Shown here piece after piece: positions 16,434 through 25,094 of a DNA stretch of 64,000 nt (the stretch's first letter is position 1; every line of letters begins with the position of its first letter). The stretch is from Marinicrinis sediminis (GTDB taxonomy: Bacteria; Bacillota; Bacilli; Paenibacillales; KCTC-33676), in assembly GCF_042685085.1 (NCBI RefSeq), contig NZ_JBHUMM010000010.1, positions 62,001-126,000 of the forward strand. The letters are read 5' to 3'. The translations under genes and the position numbers were made by a program. The notes beneath the pieces were generated by a model that saw only the letters and a list, made by a program, of their open reading frames with translations, was not told the origin of the DNA and ran no database searches.

Positions 16434-19400
16434 ATGAAACATAATGGTTTGCCACCTAAGCAGGGACTTTATGATCCCCGTTTTGAGCATGATGCTTGCG
16501 GAATTGGTTTTGTTGCGAACTTAAAAGGGAAGCCTTCCCATGAAATCATCAAGCAGGCCCTCACTGTACTGATCAACATCGACCATCGTGGTGGTCAAGG
16601 TGCTGAGAGCAATACAGGTGATGGTGCAGGGATATTGATGCAGATCCCGCATACCTATTTCCAGAAGCAGATGGCTGCAGAAGGCTTTGAGCTTCCGCAG
16701 GCAGGCGACTATGGCGTAGGAATGGTATTCTTGCCGCAGGACGAGGGACTGAGAAGAAAAAGTGAGGCAGCGATTGAAACAGCGATCGAGGAAACGGGTC
16801 AAAAGCTGATCGGCTGGAGAACGCTGGACACGGAAAACGGAACACTCGGCAAATCGGCCATTGCAAGTCAACCATTTGTTCGCCAGGTATTTATCGAGCG
16901 AGCAGGCGTAGAGCAAGGACTTGCGTTTGAACGGAAATTGTATGTCATTCGCAAGATTGCAGAACAACAAGCCAAAGAAATTGCGGAGGTTGGCAGCACC
17001 GCGTTTTATTTCGCGAGCTTTTCCAGCCGTACGATTGTATATAAAGGCATGCTGACACCGGAACAGGTAGATACGTTCTACAAGGAATTACAGGACCCTG
17101 AGATGGAAACCGCGATTGCCCTAGTTCATTCGCGTTTCAGTACGAATACGTTCCCAAGCTGGGAAAGAGCACATCCGTACCGCTATATGATTCATAATGG
17201 AGAGATCAATACGCTTCGCGGCAACGTGAACTGGATGAAGGCGCGTCAAGCCGTATGTGAAACCGATGTGTTTGGAGATGATCTGTCCAAGATCATGCCG
17301 ATCGTCGATGAAAGCGGAAGTGACTCCCAGATTTTCGACAATACGCTGGAATTCCTGATGCTGTCGGGACGTTCATTGCCGCATGCGGCAATGATGATGA
17401 TTCCGGAGCCTTGGCAAAAGCATGACAGCATGGAGAAAGACAAGCGGGCGTTCTATGAATATCACAGCTCGCTGATGGAACCGTGGGACGGACCGGCTGC
17501 GGTCTGTATCACAGATGGCTCTGTCATCAGCGCTCTGCTTGATCGGAATGGTCTGAGACCGGCTCGCTATTATGTGACGAGCGATGACCTGGTCATTCTT
17601 TCCTCCGAGGTTGGCGTAGTTGACGTGCCTGCGGAGAAAGTCATTTTGAAAGAACGTCTTCGTCCGGGGCGCATGCTCCTGGTCGATACGAAGCAAGGCA
17701 AGATTATCAGTGATGAGGAAGTCAAGGACGAGATCATTCACGAGCAACCTTACGGTGAATGGCTGAAGGAGAACCTTCGACCATTGAACGAGCTGCCTGA
17801 ACCGGCTGACCAGTCGGAACAGAAGATGGAGGAAGTGCTGCGCACGCAGATGGCCTTTGGTTATACCTTCGAGCATCTCACCAAAATCATTCAGCCCATG
17901 GCGCTGAACGCCATGGAGCCGACCGCTTCGATGGGTGTCGATGTGCCGCTTGCTGTATTGTCCAAGCGTCCTCAGATGCTGTACAACTACTTTAAGCAAC
18001 TGTTTGCTCAGGTAACCAATCCGCCGATTGATGCCATTCGGGAAGAGATTGTGACCTCTACCTTTACCAATATTGGCAGAGAGGGCAATCTGATTGCACC
18101 TGATGCCCAGAGCTGCAAGCAGATCAAGCTGGAAACGCCAGTGCTGAAAAATGAAGATCTGGCCAAGATTCGAGCTTATGGTGAGCAGGATGCGCATTTC
18201 AAATCTGTGACGATTTCTCTGCTGTTCAAAGCCGCAGAAGGGCCAAAAGCACTCGAAATCGCTCTGAACCGCGTATTTGCGGAAGCCGATCAGGCGATTG
18301 AAAACGGAACATCTCTGATTATCCTGTCTGACCGTGGTGTCAACAAGGAGTATGCAGCGGTTCCTGCATTGCTGGCTACTGCCGGTCTGCAGCATCATCT
18401 GATTCGCAAAGGCAGCCGCACGAAAGTCAGCCTGCTTGTGGAGTCTGGTGAAGTGAGAGAGGTTCATCATTTTGGTGTGCTTCTCGGATATGGTGCAGAT
18501 GCCATCAACCCGTATCTGGCCTATGAGACCTTGAAGGATATGATGGATCAAGGCTTGTTGAACATCAGTTTTGAAGAAGCACAAAAGAACTATATTAAAG
18601 CGGCAACAAAAGGGGTTATCAAAATCCTCTCCAAGATGGGGATTTCAACCATACAGAGCTATCGGGGGGCCCAAATATTTGAAGCGATCGGGATCGCACA
18701 AGATGTGATCGACAAATATTTCACGTGGACACCATCCCGAATTGGCGGAATCGGTCTGGAAGAGATCGCGCAAGAGCTGCTGAGCAAGCATCAGCATGCG
18801 TTTGCTGACCAGGCGTATGATACGCTGGATGCGGGCGGAGAGCACCAGTGGAGAAAAGATGGCGAAGAGCATCTGTTTTCTCCGGAGACCATTCATTCTC
18901 TCCAGCAGTCCACCCGTACGAACAACTATAAGCAGTACAAGAAGTACGCACAGTTGATTGACCAACAGACCAAGCAGCACATTACGCTGCGGAGCCTGCT
19001 TCAGTTCAAGCAGGATCGCAAGCCGATCCCGATTGAGGAAGTGGAATCTGTCGAGGCCATCTGCAAACGATTTAAGACAGGTGCCATTTCATTCGGTGCG
19101 ATCAGCAAGGAAACGCATGAGGCGATGGCCATTGCCATGAATCGCATCGGCGGCAAGAGCAATACCGGTGAAGGCGGGGAGGATCCGAACCGTTTCACGG
19201 CAGATGAGAATGGCGATCTTCGACGCAGTGCGATCAAGCAGGTGGCTTCCGGACGCTTCGGTGTTACAGCTCACTACCTGGTCAATGCGGATGAGATTCA
19301 GATCAAAATGGCGCAGGGAGCGAAGCCTGGTGAAGGCGGACAGCTTCCAGGCAAAAAAGTATATCCATGGATTGCAGAAGTGCGCGGTACTACAGCCGGG

Positions 19401-21026
19401 GTCGGCTTGATTTCTCCGCCTCCGCATCATGATATTTATTCCATCGAGGATTTGGCTGAGCTGATCCACGACTTGAAGAATGCGAATCCGAGAGCTCGCA
19501 TCAACGTGAAGCTAGTGTCTGAGGTGGGTGTAGGAACCATCGCAGCCGGGGTAGCCAAAGGCCGCGCTGATGTGATTCTGATCAGCGGATTTGACGGAGG
19601 AACCGGCGCATCGCCAAGAACGAGCCTTCAGCATGCAGGCTTGCCTTGGGAGCTGGGACTGGCAGAAACACATCAGACCCTTGTGATGAATAATCTTCGC
19701 GATCGTGTCGTACTGGAAACAGACGGCAAGATGCTGACCGGAAAAGACATTGTCGTTGCAGCGCTTTTGGGTGCAGAAGAATACGGATTCTCCACCTCTC
19801 CAATGGTCGTGCTCGGTTGCGTCATGATGAGAGTATGTCATCTGGATACCTGTCCGGTAGGGGTAGCGACACAAAACCCTGCCCTGCGTGAGAAGTTCAC
19901 GGGAGATCCGGACCACTTGGTCAACTATCTGCGCTTCATTGCCCAGCATGCGCGTGAGATCATGGCTGAGCTTGGATTCCGCAGCATCAACGAAATGATC
20001 GGTCATACCGAAGTGCTGGAAATGAAAGCTGCCTATGAACATTTCAAGCTGAAGAACCTGGATTTGAGTCCACTTCTCTATCAGCCTCAAGTGACAGAAG
20101 AAGTAGGCCGCTACAACCAAATTCAGCAAAATCATAAACTGGATGAGTCACTCGACATGCAGCAGCTGCTGGACATCTGCAAGCCTGCTATCGAGAACAA
20201 GGAGCATGTGCATGTCGCATTGCCTATCAAGAATACAAACCGTGTAGTCGGAACGATCGTTGGAGGAGAAATCACCAAGCGCTATGGTGCGGAAGGACTT
20301 CCGAATGACACCATTCGCCTTCATTTCAACGGATCTGCTGGCCAGAGCTTCGGGGCATTCATACCGAAGGGCATGACCCTTTCCCTCGAAGGAGACGGCA
20401 ATGACTATGTCGGCAAAGGATTGTCCGGCGGAAAACTGATTGTATTCCCGGATTCCAGATCTCCGTTTGTACCTGAAGACAACGTCATTATCGGAAACGT
20501 GGCGCTGTACGGCGCAACCAGCGGCGAAGCCTATATCCGAGGAATCGCAGGCGAACGTTTCTGTGTGCGCAACAGCGGTGTGCGTGCGGTCGTTGAAGGT
20601 GTAGGTGATCATGGTTGTGAGTATATGACAGGTGGTCGTGTAGTGATTCTCGGCGAAACGGGACGTAACTTCGGCGCGGGTATGTCAGGTGGTATCGCCT
20701 ACGTCTTTGATAAGCACGGAACATTCAAGGATCAGGTGAATCCGGAAATGGTCCTGCAGGAACAACTGGATGAAGAATATGAAGTCAATGAAGTGAAAAA
20801 TATGATTCGAAATCATGTGAAATTCACCGGAAGTACGGTGGGAAGCGATATCTTGAATCATTGGGATGAGAATCAGTACAAATTTGTGAAGATCATTCCG
20901 AAAGACTACAAGCGCATGTTTGATGCGATTGAACGAGGCAAGAAAAACGGTTTAGATAATGATGAGGCCATCATGGCGGCTTTCTTGGAAAATACAAGAG
21001 ATGTCACCCGTGCTGGCGGGAACTAA
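16434..21026 (+). CDS. gltA: Glutamate synthase (NADPH) large subunit
   Basis: 1530-aa large subunit of NADPH-GOGAT, making two glutamates from glutamine and 2-oxoglutarate. The N-terminal glutamine amidotransferase domain starts at Cys22 (HDACGIGF) after a 21-residue propeptide. The central and FMN-binding synthase domains carry KSNTGEGGEDPNRF and EGGQLPGKKV, and the 3Fe-4S cluster motif is CVMMRVCHLDTCPVGVATQ. The C-terminal GXGXG-type beta-helix contains GGEITKRYG and repeated G-x-x-G-x-x-x-G elements. ATG 16434 has AAAGGTG at nine bases; ATG 16416 has no ribosome site. It is followed 24 bp later by gltB. Confidence 0.97.
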   Translation: MKHNGLPPKQGLYDPRFEHDACGIGFVANLKGKPSHEIIKQALTVLINIDHRGGQGAESNTGDGAGILMQIPHTYFQKQMAAEGFELPQAGDYGVGMVFLPQDEGLRRKSEAAIETAIEETGQKLIGWRTLDTENGTLGKSAIASQPFVRQVFIERAGVEQGLAFERKLYVIRKIAEQQAKEIAEVGSTAFYFASFSSRTIVYKGMLTPEQVDTFYKELQDPEMETAIALVHSRFSTNTFPSWERAHPYRYMIHNGEINTLRGNVNWMKARQAVCETDVFGDDLSKIMPIVDESGSDSQIFDNTLEFLMLSGRSLPHAAMMMIPEPWQKHDSMEKDKRAFYEYHSSLMEPWDGPAAVCITDGSVISALLDRNGLRPARYYVTSDDLVILSSEVGVVDVPAEKVILKERLRPGRMLLVDTKQGKIISDEEVKDEIIHEQPYGEWLKENLRPLNELPEPADQSEQKMEEVLRTQMAFGYTFEHLTKIIQPMALNAMEPTASMGVDVPLAVLSKRPQMLYNYFKQLFAQVTNPPIDAIREEIVTSTFTNIGREGNLIAPDAQSCKQIKLETPVLKNEDLAKIRAYGEQDAHFKSVTISLLFKAAEGPKALEIALNRVFAEADQAIENGTSLIILSDRGVNKEYAAVPALLATAGLQHHLIRKGSRTKVSLLVESGEVREVHHFGVLLGYGADAINPYLAYETLKDMMDQGLLNISFEEAQKNYIKAATKGVIKILSKMGISTIQSYRGAQIFEAIGIAQDVIDKYFTWTPSRIGGIGLEEIAQELLSKHQHAFADQAYDTLDAGGEHQWRKDGEEHLFSPETIHSLQQSTRTNNYKQYKKYAQLIDQQTKQHITLRSLLQFKQDRKPIPIEEVESVEAICKRFKTGAISFGAISKETHEAMAIAMNRIGGKSNTGEGGEDPNRFTADENGDLRRSAIKQVASGRFGVTAHYLVNADEIQIKMAQGAKPGEGGQLPGKKVYPWIAEVRGTTAGVGLISPPPHHDIYSIEDLAELIHDLKNANPRARINVKLVSEVGVGTIAAGVAKGRADVILISGFDGGTGASPRTSLQHAGLPWELGLAETHQTLVMNNLRDRVVLETDGKMLTGKDIVVAALLGAEEYGFSTSPMVVLGCVMMRVCHLDTCPVGVATQNPALREKFTGDPDHLVNYLRFIAQHAREIMAELGFRSINEMIGHTEVLEMKAAYEHFKLKNLDLSPLLYQPQVTEEVGRYNQIQQNHKLDESLDMQQLLDICKPAIENKEHVHVALPIKNTNRVVGTIVGGEITKRYGAEGLPNDTIRLHFNGSAGQSFGAFIPKGMTLSLEGDGNDYVGKGLSGGKLIVFPDSRSPFVPEDNVIIGNVALYGATSGEAYIRGIAGERFCVRNSGVRAVVEGVGDHGCEYMTGGRVVILGETGRNFGAGMSGGIAYVFDKHGTFKDQVNPEMVLQEQLDEEYEVNEVKNMIRNHVKFTGSTVGSDILNHWDENQYKFVKIIPKDYKRMFDAIERGKKNGLDNDEAIMAAFLENTRDVTRAGGN

Positions 21027-21050
21027 GAAGCAGGATAGGAGGAACAAGGA

Positions 21051-22535
21051 ATGTCTACACCTACAGGGTTTATGGAATTTCGTCGAGAACTTCCTGCCGA
21101 CCGAAACCCGCTTGAGCGAATCAAAGATTGGGAAGAATTCCATCTTCATTTTTCAGAAGAAAAACTGAAATTCCAGGGTGCACGCTGCATGGATTGCGGG
21201 ATTCCATTTTGCCATACAGGCGTGGAGCTCAGTGGAACCACTTCTGGCTGTCCCGTAAACAACCTGATTCCGGAATGGAACAGTCTGGTTTACAGAGGGA
21301 AGTGGAAGGAAGCACTGGATCGCCTGCACAAGACGAACAACTTCCCGGAATTTACAGGTCGTGTATGTCCGGCTCCGTGTGAAGGCTCCTGTACGGTGGG
21401 CCTGCATGGAGACCCCGTTACCATTAAAAACATTGAACAAGCCATTATTGATAAAGGCTTTGATGAAGGCTGGGTCGTAGCAAACCCGCCTTCTGAACGC
21501 ACAGGCAAGCGCGTGGCGATTGTCGGTTCCGGTCCTGCTGGATTAGCGGCTGCGCAGCAGCTCAATTCAGTCGGACATTCCGTCACCGTGTTCGAGAAAT
21601 CGGATCGTGTCGGCGGCTTGCTGATGTATGGAATTCCGAACATGAAGCTCGACAAGAAAGTGGTCGAGCGTCGCGTGAATCAGCTTCGTGAAGAAGGAAT
21701 TGAATTTGTCACCAGCTGTGAAGTCGGCAAGGATTATCCAGCAGACAAACTGAAATCTGAGTTTGATGCCGTTATTCTGTGCGGTGGTGCCTTGAAGGGC
21801 CGCGACGTGGAAGTGGAAGGCCGTGATCTGAAAGGTGTCCATTTCGCGATGGAATATCTTCACCTGAACCAGAAGAGCTTGCTCGATTCCAATCATCAGG
21901 ATGGTCAGTTCATCAATGCAGAAGGCAAAGATGTTATCGTTATCGGCGGTGGAGATACGGGTACGGATTGTGTGGGTACTGCACTTCGTCAAAAGTGCAA
22001 CAGCGTCACCCAGTTCGTTATTTATCCGGAAGCACCGAACGAGCGACCTGCCAACAATCCATGGCCGGAATATCCGAACGTGTACAAGCTGGACTATGGT
22101 CAAGAGGAAGCCAAGGCGTATTACGGACAAGATCCGCGAGCCTATAAAATCCTGACGACCAAATTTGTAGGCGATGCGGAAGGCAACCTGAAGGAAGTGC
22201 ATACGGTTGAAGTCATTCGTACGAAAGACGAAAACGGAAACCGTCACAACCAGGTGATTGAAGGAACAGAAAAAGTATGGAAAGCCGATCTTGTTTTCCT
22301 AGCACTTGGATTCGTGGGTCCGGAAGGGGATGTCATCGATCAGCTTGGTGTTGAGCGTGATCGCTGGACAGGTGCGAAAGCCAAATACGGCGACTACAAA
22401 ACGAATGTAGAAGGCATCTACGCCGCTGGGGATATGCGCCGTGGCGCGAGCCTTGTCGTATGGGCCATTAACGAAGGCCGCGAGGCTGCAAGAGAAGTAG
22501 ATAAATATTTGATGGGGCATTCAGAATTACCTTAA
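21051..22535 (+). CDS. gltB: Glutamate synthase (NADPH) small subunit
   Basis: 494-aa flavoprotein subunit that passes electrons from NADPH to the large subunit. N-terminal cysteines for the 4Fe-4S clusters are seen in ARCMDCGIPFCHTG, GCPVNNLIPEWN and RVCPAPCEGSC. The FAD-binding motif is VAIVGSGPAGLAAAQQL and the NADPH motif is VIVIGGGDTGTDCVGTA; the C-terminal YAAGDMRRGASLVVWAI binds FAD. Full length for the family. The gltAB pair links the urea-nitrogen genes further along to glutamate formation. Confidence 0.97.
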   Translation: MSTPTGFMEFRRELPADRNPLERIKDWEEFHLHFSEEKLKFQGARCMDCGIPFCHTGVELSGTTSGCPVNNLIPEWNSLVYRGKWKEALDRLHKTNNFPEFTGRVCPAPCEGSCTVGLHGDPVTIKNIEQAIIDKGFDEGWVVANPPSERTGKRVAIVGSGPAGLAAAQQLNSVGHSVTVFEKSDRVGGLLMYGIPNMKLDKKVVERRVNQLREEGIEFVTSCEVGKDYPADKLKSEFDAVILCGGALKGRDVEVEGRDLKGVHFAMEYLHLNQKSLLDSNHQDGQFINAEGKDVIVIGGGDTGTDCVGTALRQKCNSVTQFVIYPEAPNERPANNPWPEYPNVYKLDYGQEEAKAYYGQDPRAYKILTTKFVGDAEGNLKEVHTVEVIRTKDENGNRHNQVIEGTEKVWKADLVFLALGFVGPEGDVIDQLGVERDRWTGAKAKYGDYKTNVEGIYAAGDMRRGASLVVWAINEGREAAREVDKYLMGHSELP

Positions 22536-22544
22536 GGATAAGCC

Positions 22545-22596
22545 ATAAAGGAAAGTCAGTCTTAAAGGTAAGCCTTAAAGGTAAGCCTTAAAGGGA
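22545..22596 (+). repeat. Short tandem repeat (TTAAAGGTAAGCC)
   Basis: Roughly three imperfect copies of a 13-bp unit between the gltB stop codon and its terminator. No coding potential. Confidence 0.75.
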
Positions 22597-22612
22597 AGTG
22601 CAGATCATCGTC

Positions 22613-22651
22613 AAAAAGCTGTTGAAGCCAGGTGCTTCAACAGCTTTTTTT
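22613..22651 (+). terminator. gltAB terminator (bidirectional)
   Basis: A perfect stem AAAAAGCTGTTGAAGC / GCTTCAACAGCTTTTT with a five-base loop and T run. It also carries A/T runs suitable for stopping the convergent tgl transcript. Confidence 0.95.
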
Positions 22652-22663
22652 GCGTACTAGCAG

Positions 22664-23497
22664 CTAGGCAAGCATTAGAGACGATCCAATTCTGGCAGAG
22701 GCATAGTGGACGGATTCTCGATACAGGGTGTCGAGCGCGCGCCCGTCATGACTGTAATAGGGGTAGAGTTGAGAGGAACGGATGCGTGTGGCCTGGTCGA
22801 GCAGGTAGGCAGATCGTTGAGCCATTGGATAACGGAGGCCGTTCAAGAATGCGATAATTTCGGCTCCGCTCCGAATACCGATCCCGTGACCGTAGTACAG
22901 GCCGTATCCGACATCCACAACATTTTCACCTTGCCATTCGGGCCTCATGGGGTCATGATCCGGATTCTTGAAATACCGGACATCACCGGGGATATACATA
23001 CGATACTTTCGGGTGATGACATGCAGATCCTGATCATGCTGCCAGTCCCGGATGTACAGACCCTGGAACAATTCATTGAAGGTCTGATCGCCGAGTATTT
23101 GCAAGACTGCATGGTAAAAGACAATGATAATTGCCGTCGCACATTCAAACCCGTACAGATCTCCCTGCTGAAAGATATTGCGGATGGCATCGGAAGGTCT
23201 GCGATCTGGCCGAAGCTGGAACCCCCCGTTTGAAGTGCGAATCCAGTACATCGGATTGCAGTAGGCTCGGCTGAAGACAGCAAAGGACGCTCCGCTTTGG
23301 TTTAACGCATAGGCGGATTGAATAATTGACTCACGCATAGCCAGATCGAACCGCAGCTCATTGAGATTGCGGTAAACCGCCACTTCAGGATGGGTGATCA
23401 TGGTCTCCAGGATATGTCTTTGGAGCGGAGAGATACCGGGTGTATAAGAAATATCAGAATGGGAAAGCGGACTTGGATTCCCATAGATTTTGATCAT
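22664..23497 (-). CDS. tgl: Spore-coat protein-glutamine gamma-glutamyltransferase Tgl
   Basis: 277-aa transglutaminase that cross-links spore-coat proteins through Gln-Lys isopeptide bonds. The catalytic Cys lies in GDLYGFECATAIIIVFYHAVLQ near residue 119, as in Bacillus Tgl, and YIPGDVRYFKNPDHDP and GENVVDVGYGLYYGHGIGI are further family blocks. ATG 23497 has AAAAGGAG upstream. It is slightly longer than the Bacillus enzyme (about 245 aa). Expression late in sporulation is expected from the family. Confidence 0.93.
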   Translation of the reverse strand: MIKIYGNPSPLSHSDISYTPGISPLQRHILETMITHPEVAVYRNLNELRFDLAMRESIIQSAYALNQSGASFAVFSRAYCNPMYWIRTSNGGFQLRPDRRPSDAIRNIFQQGDLYGFECATAIIIVFYHAVLQILGDQTFNELFQGLYIRDWQHDQDLHVITRKYRMYIPGDVRYFKNPDHDPMRPEWQGENVVDVGYGLYYGHGIGIRSGAEIIAFLNGLRYPMAQRSAYLLDQATRIRSSQLYPYYSHDGRALDTLYRESVHYASARIGSSLMLA

Positions 23498-23577
23498 GCA
23501 ACCTACTCCTTTTGTTTCATGCTTCTATACCATATGAGGGTGAGGAGCCTATGGTTCGGACGATTTTCAACACGAAT

Positions 23578-23605
23578 AAAGCCTTCCTCATGACAAGGAA
23601 GGCTT
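23578..23605 (-). terminator. Probable terminator after the SinI-like gene
   Basis: AAGCCTTCCT / AGGAAGGCTT inverted repeat with an eight-base loop; the minus-strand tail is T-rich but short. It lies between the small SinI-like gene and tgl. Confidence 0.6.
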
Positions 23606-23633
23606 GGACGTCGGCTATGTAGAAGTGTTGGAG

Positions 23634-23807
23634 CTATCGGGATTCAATCAGAATTTTGGGTAGGTAAATCGTTTGCAATTGATTGAATTCCGCATGTAGA
23701 AAAAAATCTCGAATTTCCTCAATTGTAAGTCCTTGTTTCTTCGCTTCCAGAATTAACGCGCACCACTCTGAGTCTAATTCTTCGATGTCATTTACATTCA
23801 AAACCAT
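23634..23807 (-). CDS. SinI-like anti-repressor, 57 aa
   Basis: A 57-codon gene. The encoded segment ELDSEWCALILEAKKQGLT followed by IEEIRDFF matches the SinI/SinR dimerisation motif (LDxEWxxLxxxAxxxGxxxEEIRxFL); the C-terminal 20 residues are unrelated to SinI. ATG 23807 has a GGAAGGAG-like ribosome site. It is divergent from sinR 430 bp away, whereas in Bacillus sinI lies directly upstream of sinR on the same strand. The predicted role is to bind SinR through its C-terminal helices and relieve repression of biofilm genes. Confidence 0.75.
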   Translation of the reverse strand: MVLNVNDIEELDSEWCALILEAKKQGLTIEEIRDFFLHAEFNQLQTIYLPKILIESR

Positions 23808-24141
23808 GCTCCAATTACTCCTTCCTCAGATTCGCAGCATTGATCCGTATCGTTCGCAACGGGCGATCAGTGTCCGTTGTATCGACTATACATCCAAACA
23901 AATGGTCCCGATCGGTCTCTGCTTCTATCATGATCTTATCGTATTGGTGAAAAGAAGTCTGTCACTTCTTGCTGTCGGACAAAAGAAAAATGAAAAAAGA
24001 TTGTAAAAGAATGATGCTGTCTGTTAAAACGAACAATTTCACCGGTCTAAAAGGAGGTATGTTCGCATATACTAGTAGAAAAAGCGGTTGTACAGCACTT
24101 AATCATTTTTTGTAATCGTTTTTATGACCTGGTCGCAGAAA

Positions 24142-24180
24142 GTGTTCGTTATAATAAACTTTTTATATATGAGCGAACAC
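24142..24180 (+). promoter_or_regulatory. Inverted repeat GTGTTCG/CGAACAC at the sinR promoter region
   Basis: Seven-base arms at 24142-24148 and 24174-24180 flank a TATAAT at 24150-24155. The arms resemble but do not match the SinR site GTTCTYT. The rest of the 23808-24234 spacer shows no gene or further clear signal; it should hold both divergent promoters. Confidence 0.4.
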
Positions 24181-24234
24181 AGCTATGTTATAATGAATGG
24201 CAAGGGTAGTCATATTGCTAAGGGAGACAGGATC

Positions 24235-24573
24235 ATGATTGGTAAAAGAGTGCAGGAACTCCGCAAACAACGTCGAATGTCACTTACGGAACTAGCGGAA
24301 CGGGCAGGTGTTGCAAAATCTTACCTCAGCTCGATTGAACGCAATATCCAGACGAACCCGTCAATTCAATTTCTTGAAAAGGTCAGTGCAGTCTTACATA
24401 CAACGGTAGAAGAACTGTTGCTCGAGGATACACGGGAGCGAGAGCATTTGGATCAGGAATGGACACTCCTGGTGAAGGATGCCATGTCTTCAGGTGTAAC
24501 CAAGGAGCAATTTCGGGAATTTCTGGAGTTTAACAAATGGCGCAAGCAGCAAAATCAGGATACAGAATCTTGA
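24235..24573 (+). CDS. sinR: SinR-type biofilm master repressor
   Basis: 112-aa XRE-family repressor aligned over its whole length with SinR. An N-terminal helix-turn-helix (SLTELAERAGVAKSYLSSIERN) is followed by TNPSIQFLEKVSAVL, then the C-terminal SinI-interaction domain LDQEWTLLVKDAMSSGVTKEQFREFLEFNKWRK. ATG 24235 is chosen with AAGGGAG upstream; an upstream in-frame ATG at 24124 would add residues unlike SinR. SinR represses matrix and chaining genes and is neutralised by SinI. A SinI-like gene and a mini-SinR flank it, and a terminator follows. Confidence 0.9.
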   Translation: MIGKRVQELRKQRRMSLTELAERAGVAKSYLSSIERNIQTNPSIQFLEKVSAVLHTTVEELLLEDTREREHLDQEWTLLVKDAMSSGVTKEQFREFLEFNKWRKQQNQDTES

Positions 24574-24580
24574 ACCCGCA

Positions 24581-24616
24581 AGGAGTCTCTATGGTGCATA
24601 GAGGCTCCTCTTTTTT
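24581..24616 (+). terminator. sinR terminator
   Basis: AGGAGTCTCTATG / CATAGAGGCTCCT (one G-T pair) with a three-base loop, followed by TCTTTTTT. It separates the convergent sinR and mini-SinR genes. Confidence 0.92.
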
Positions 24617-24645
24617 ATGGTCATCACCCCCTCTCTGTTCAGTCA

Positions 24646-24873
24646 TCAGATGGAGGCGTCCTTAATGGATTCTGTCTGATTGCTGGAAAGCAATTGCTGC
24701 ACATCTACTTGCAGGACGACTGAAATTTTCTCCAAAAAATGAATGGATGGATTTGTTTGTACATCTCGTTCAATGTTGCTCAGGTATGATTTGGATACTT
24801 TGGCCTCTGAGGCGAGCTCGGACAGCGTTAATCCATGGGAAACGCGTAATTGCTGGATTCTTTTTCCGATCAT
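24646..24873 (-). CDS. Mini-SinR: SinR-like HTH protein without SinI-binding domain
   Basis: 75-aa XRE protein whose helix-turn-helix (LTLSELASEAKVSKSYLSNIERD) and following TNPSIHFLEKISVVLQVDVQQLL are close to the neighbouring SinR, but which ends before the 'EWxxLxxxA' helices. It could bind SinR-type DNA sites while being blind to SinI, or heterodimerise with SinR. ATG 24873 has AAAGGGG upstream. Its promoter region carries a palindrome built from SinR-type half-sites. It is probably a duplication product of sinR. Confidence 0.8.
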   Translation of the reverse strand: MIGKRIQQLRVSHGLTLSELASEAKVSKSYLSNIERDVQTNPSIHFLEKISVVLQVDVQQLLSSNQTESIKDASI

Positions 24874-24929
24874 CGGATACGACCCCTTTCTTTCAACTTT
24901 CCCAGTTATACCATTATAACGAAAATATC

Positions 24930-24945
24930 GTTCTTAATAAAGAAC
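24930..24945 (-). promoter_or_regulatory. Palindromic SinR-type operator upstream of mini-SinR
   Basis: GTTCTTAATAAAGAAC is a palindrome of two GTTCTT half-sites; the inner AAAGAAC is an exact GTTCTTT on the minus strand, matching the SinR consensus GTTCTYT. It lies a little upstream of a minus-strand TATAAT (complement of 24915-24920), where a repressor could block the promoter. A second inverted repeat AACGA/TCGTT overlaps it. Confidence 0.6.
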
Positions 24946-24954
24946 AATCTAACA

Positions 24955-24993
24955 AAATAAAACCTGATGGATGGCTCACCCGTCAGGTTTTTC
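24955..24993 (-). terminator. Terminator after the urease operon (bidirectional)
   Basis: ACCTGA...TCAGGT stem with T-rich tails in both directions: TTTTT on the plus strand and TTTTATTTT on the minus strand after ureD. Confidence 0.75.
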
Positions 24994-25094
24994 ACATGTT
25001 TGAAGCTGAATCCTTCATTTTATCTTGTCTTTATTCGGCTCAACCTTAAAATTAGCGCTTGAAAAAAAGGAGAGAGCAGCGCAGGGTTCTTCCA

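Noticed and set aside
17373..18584. 403-codon open frame on the minus strand
   Set aside because: Antisense to gltA with no recognisable protein features.
24059..24115. 18-codon frame after AAAAGGAGGT upstream of sinR
   Set aside because: ATG is only one base from the ribosome site and the peptide has no recognisable features.
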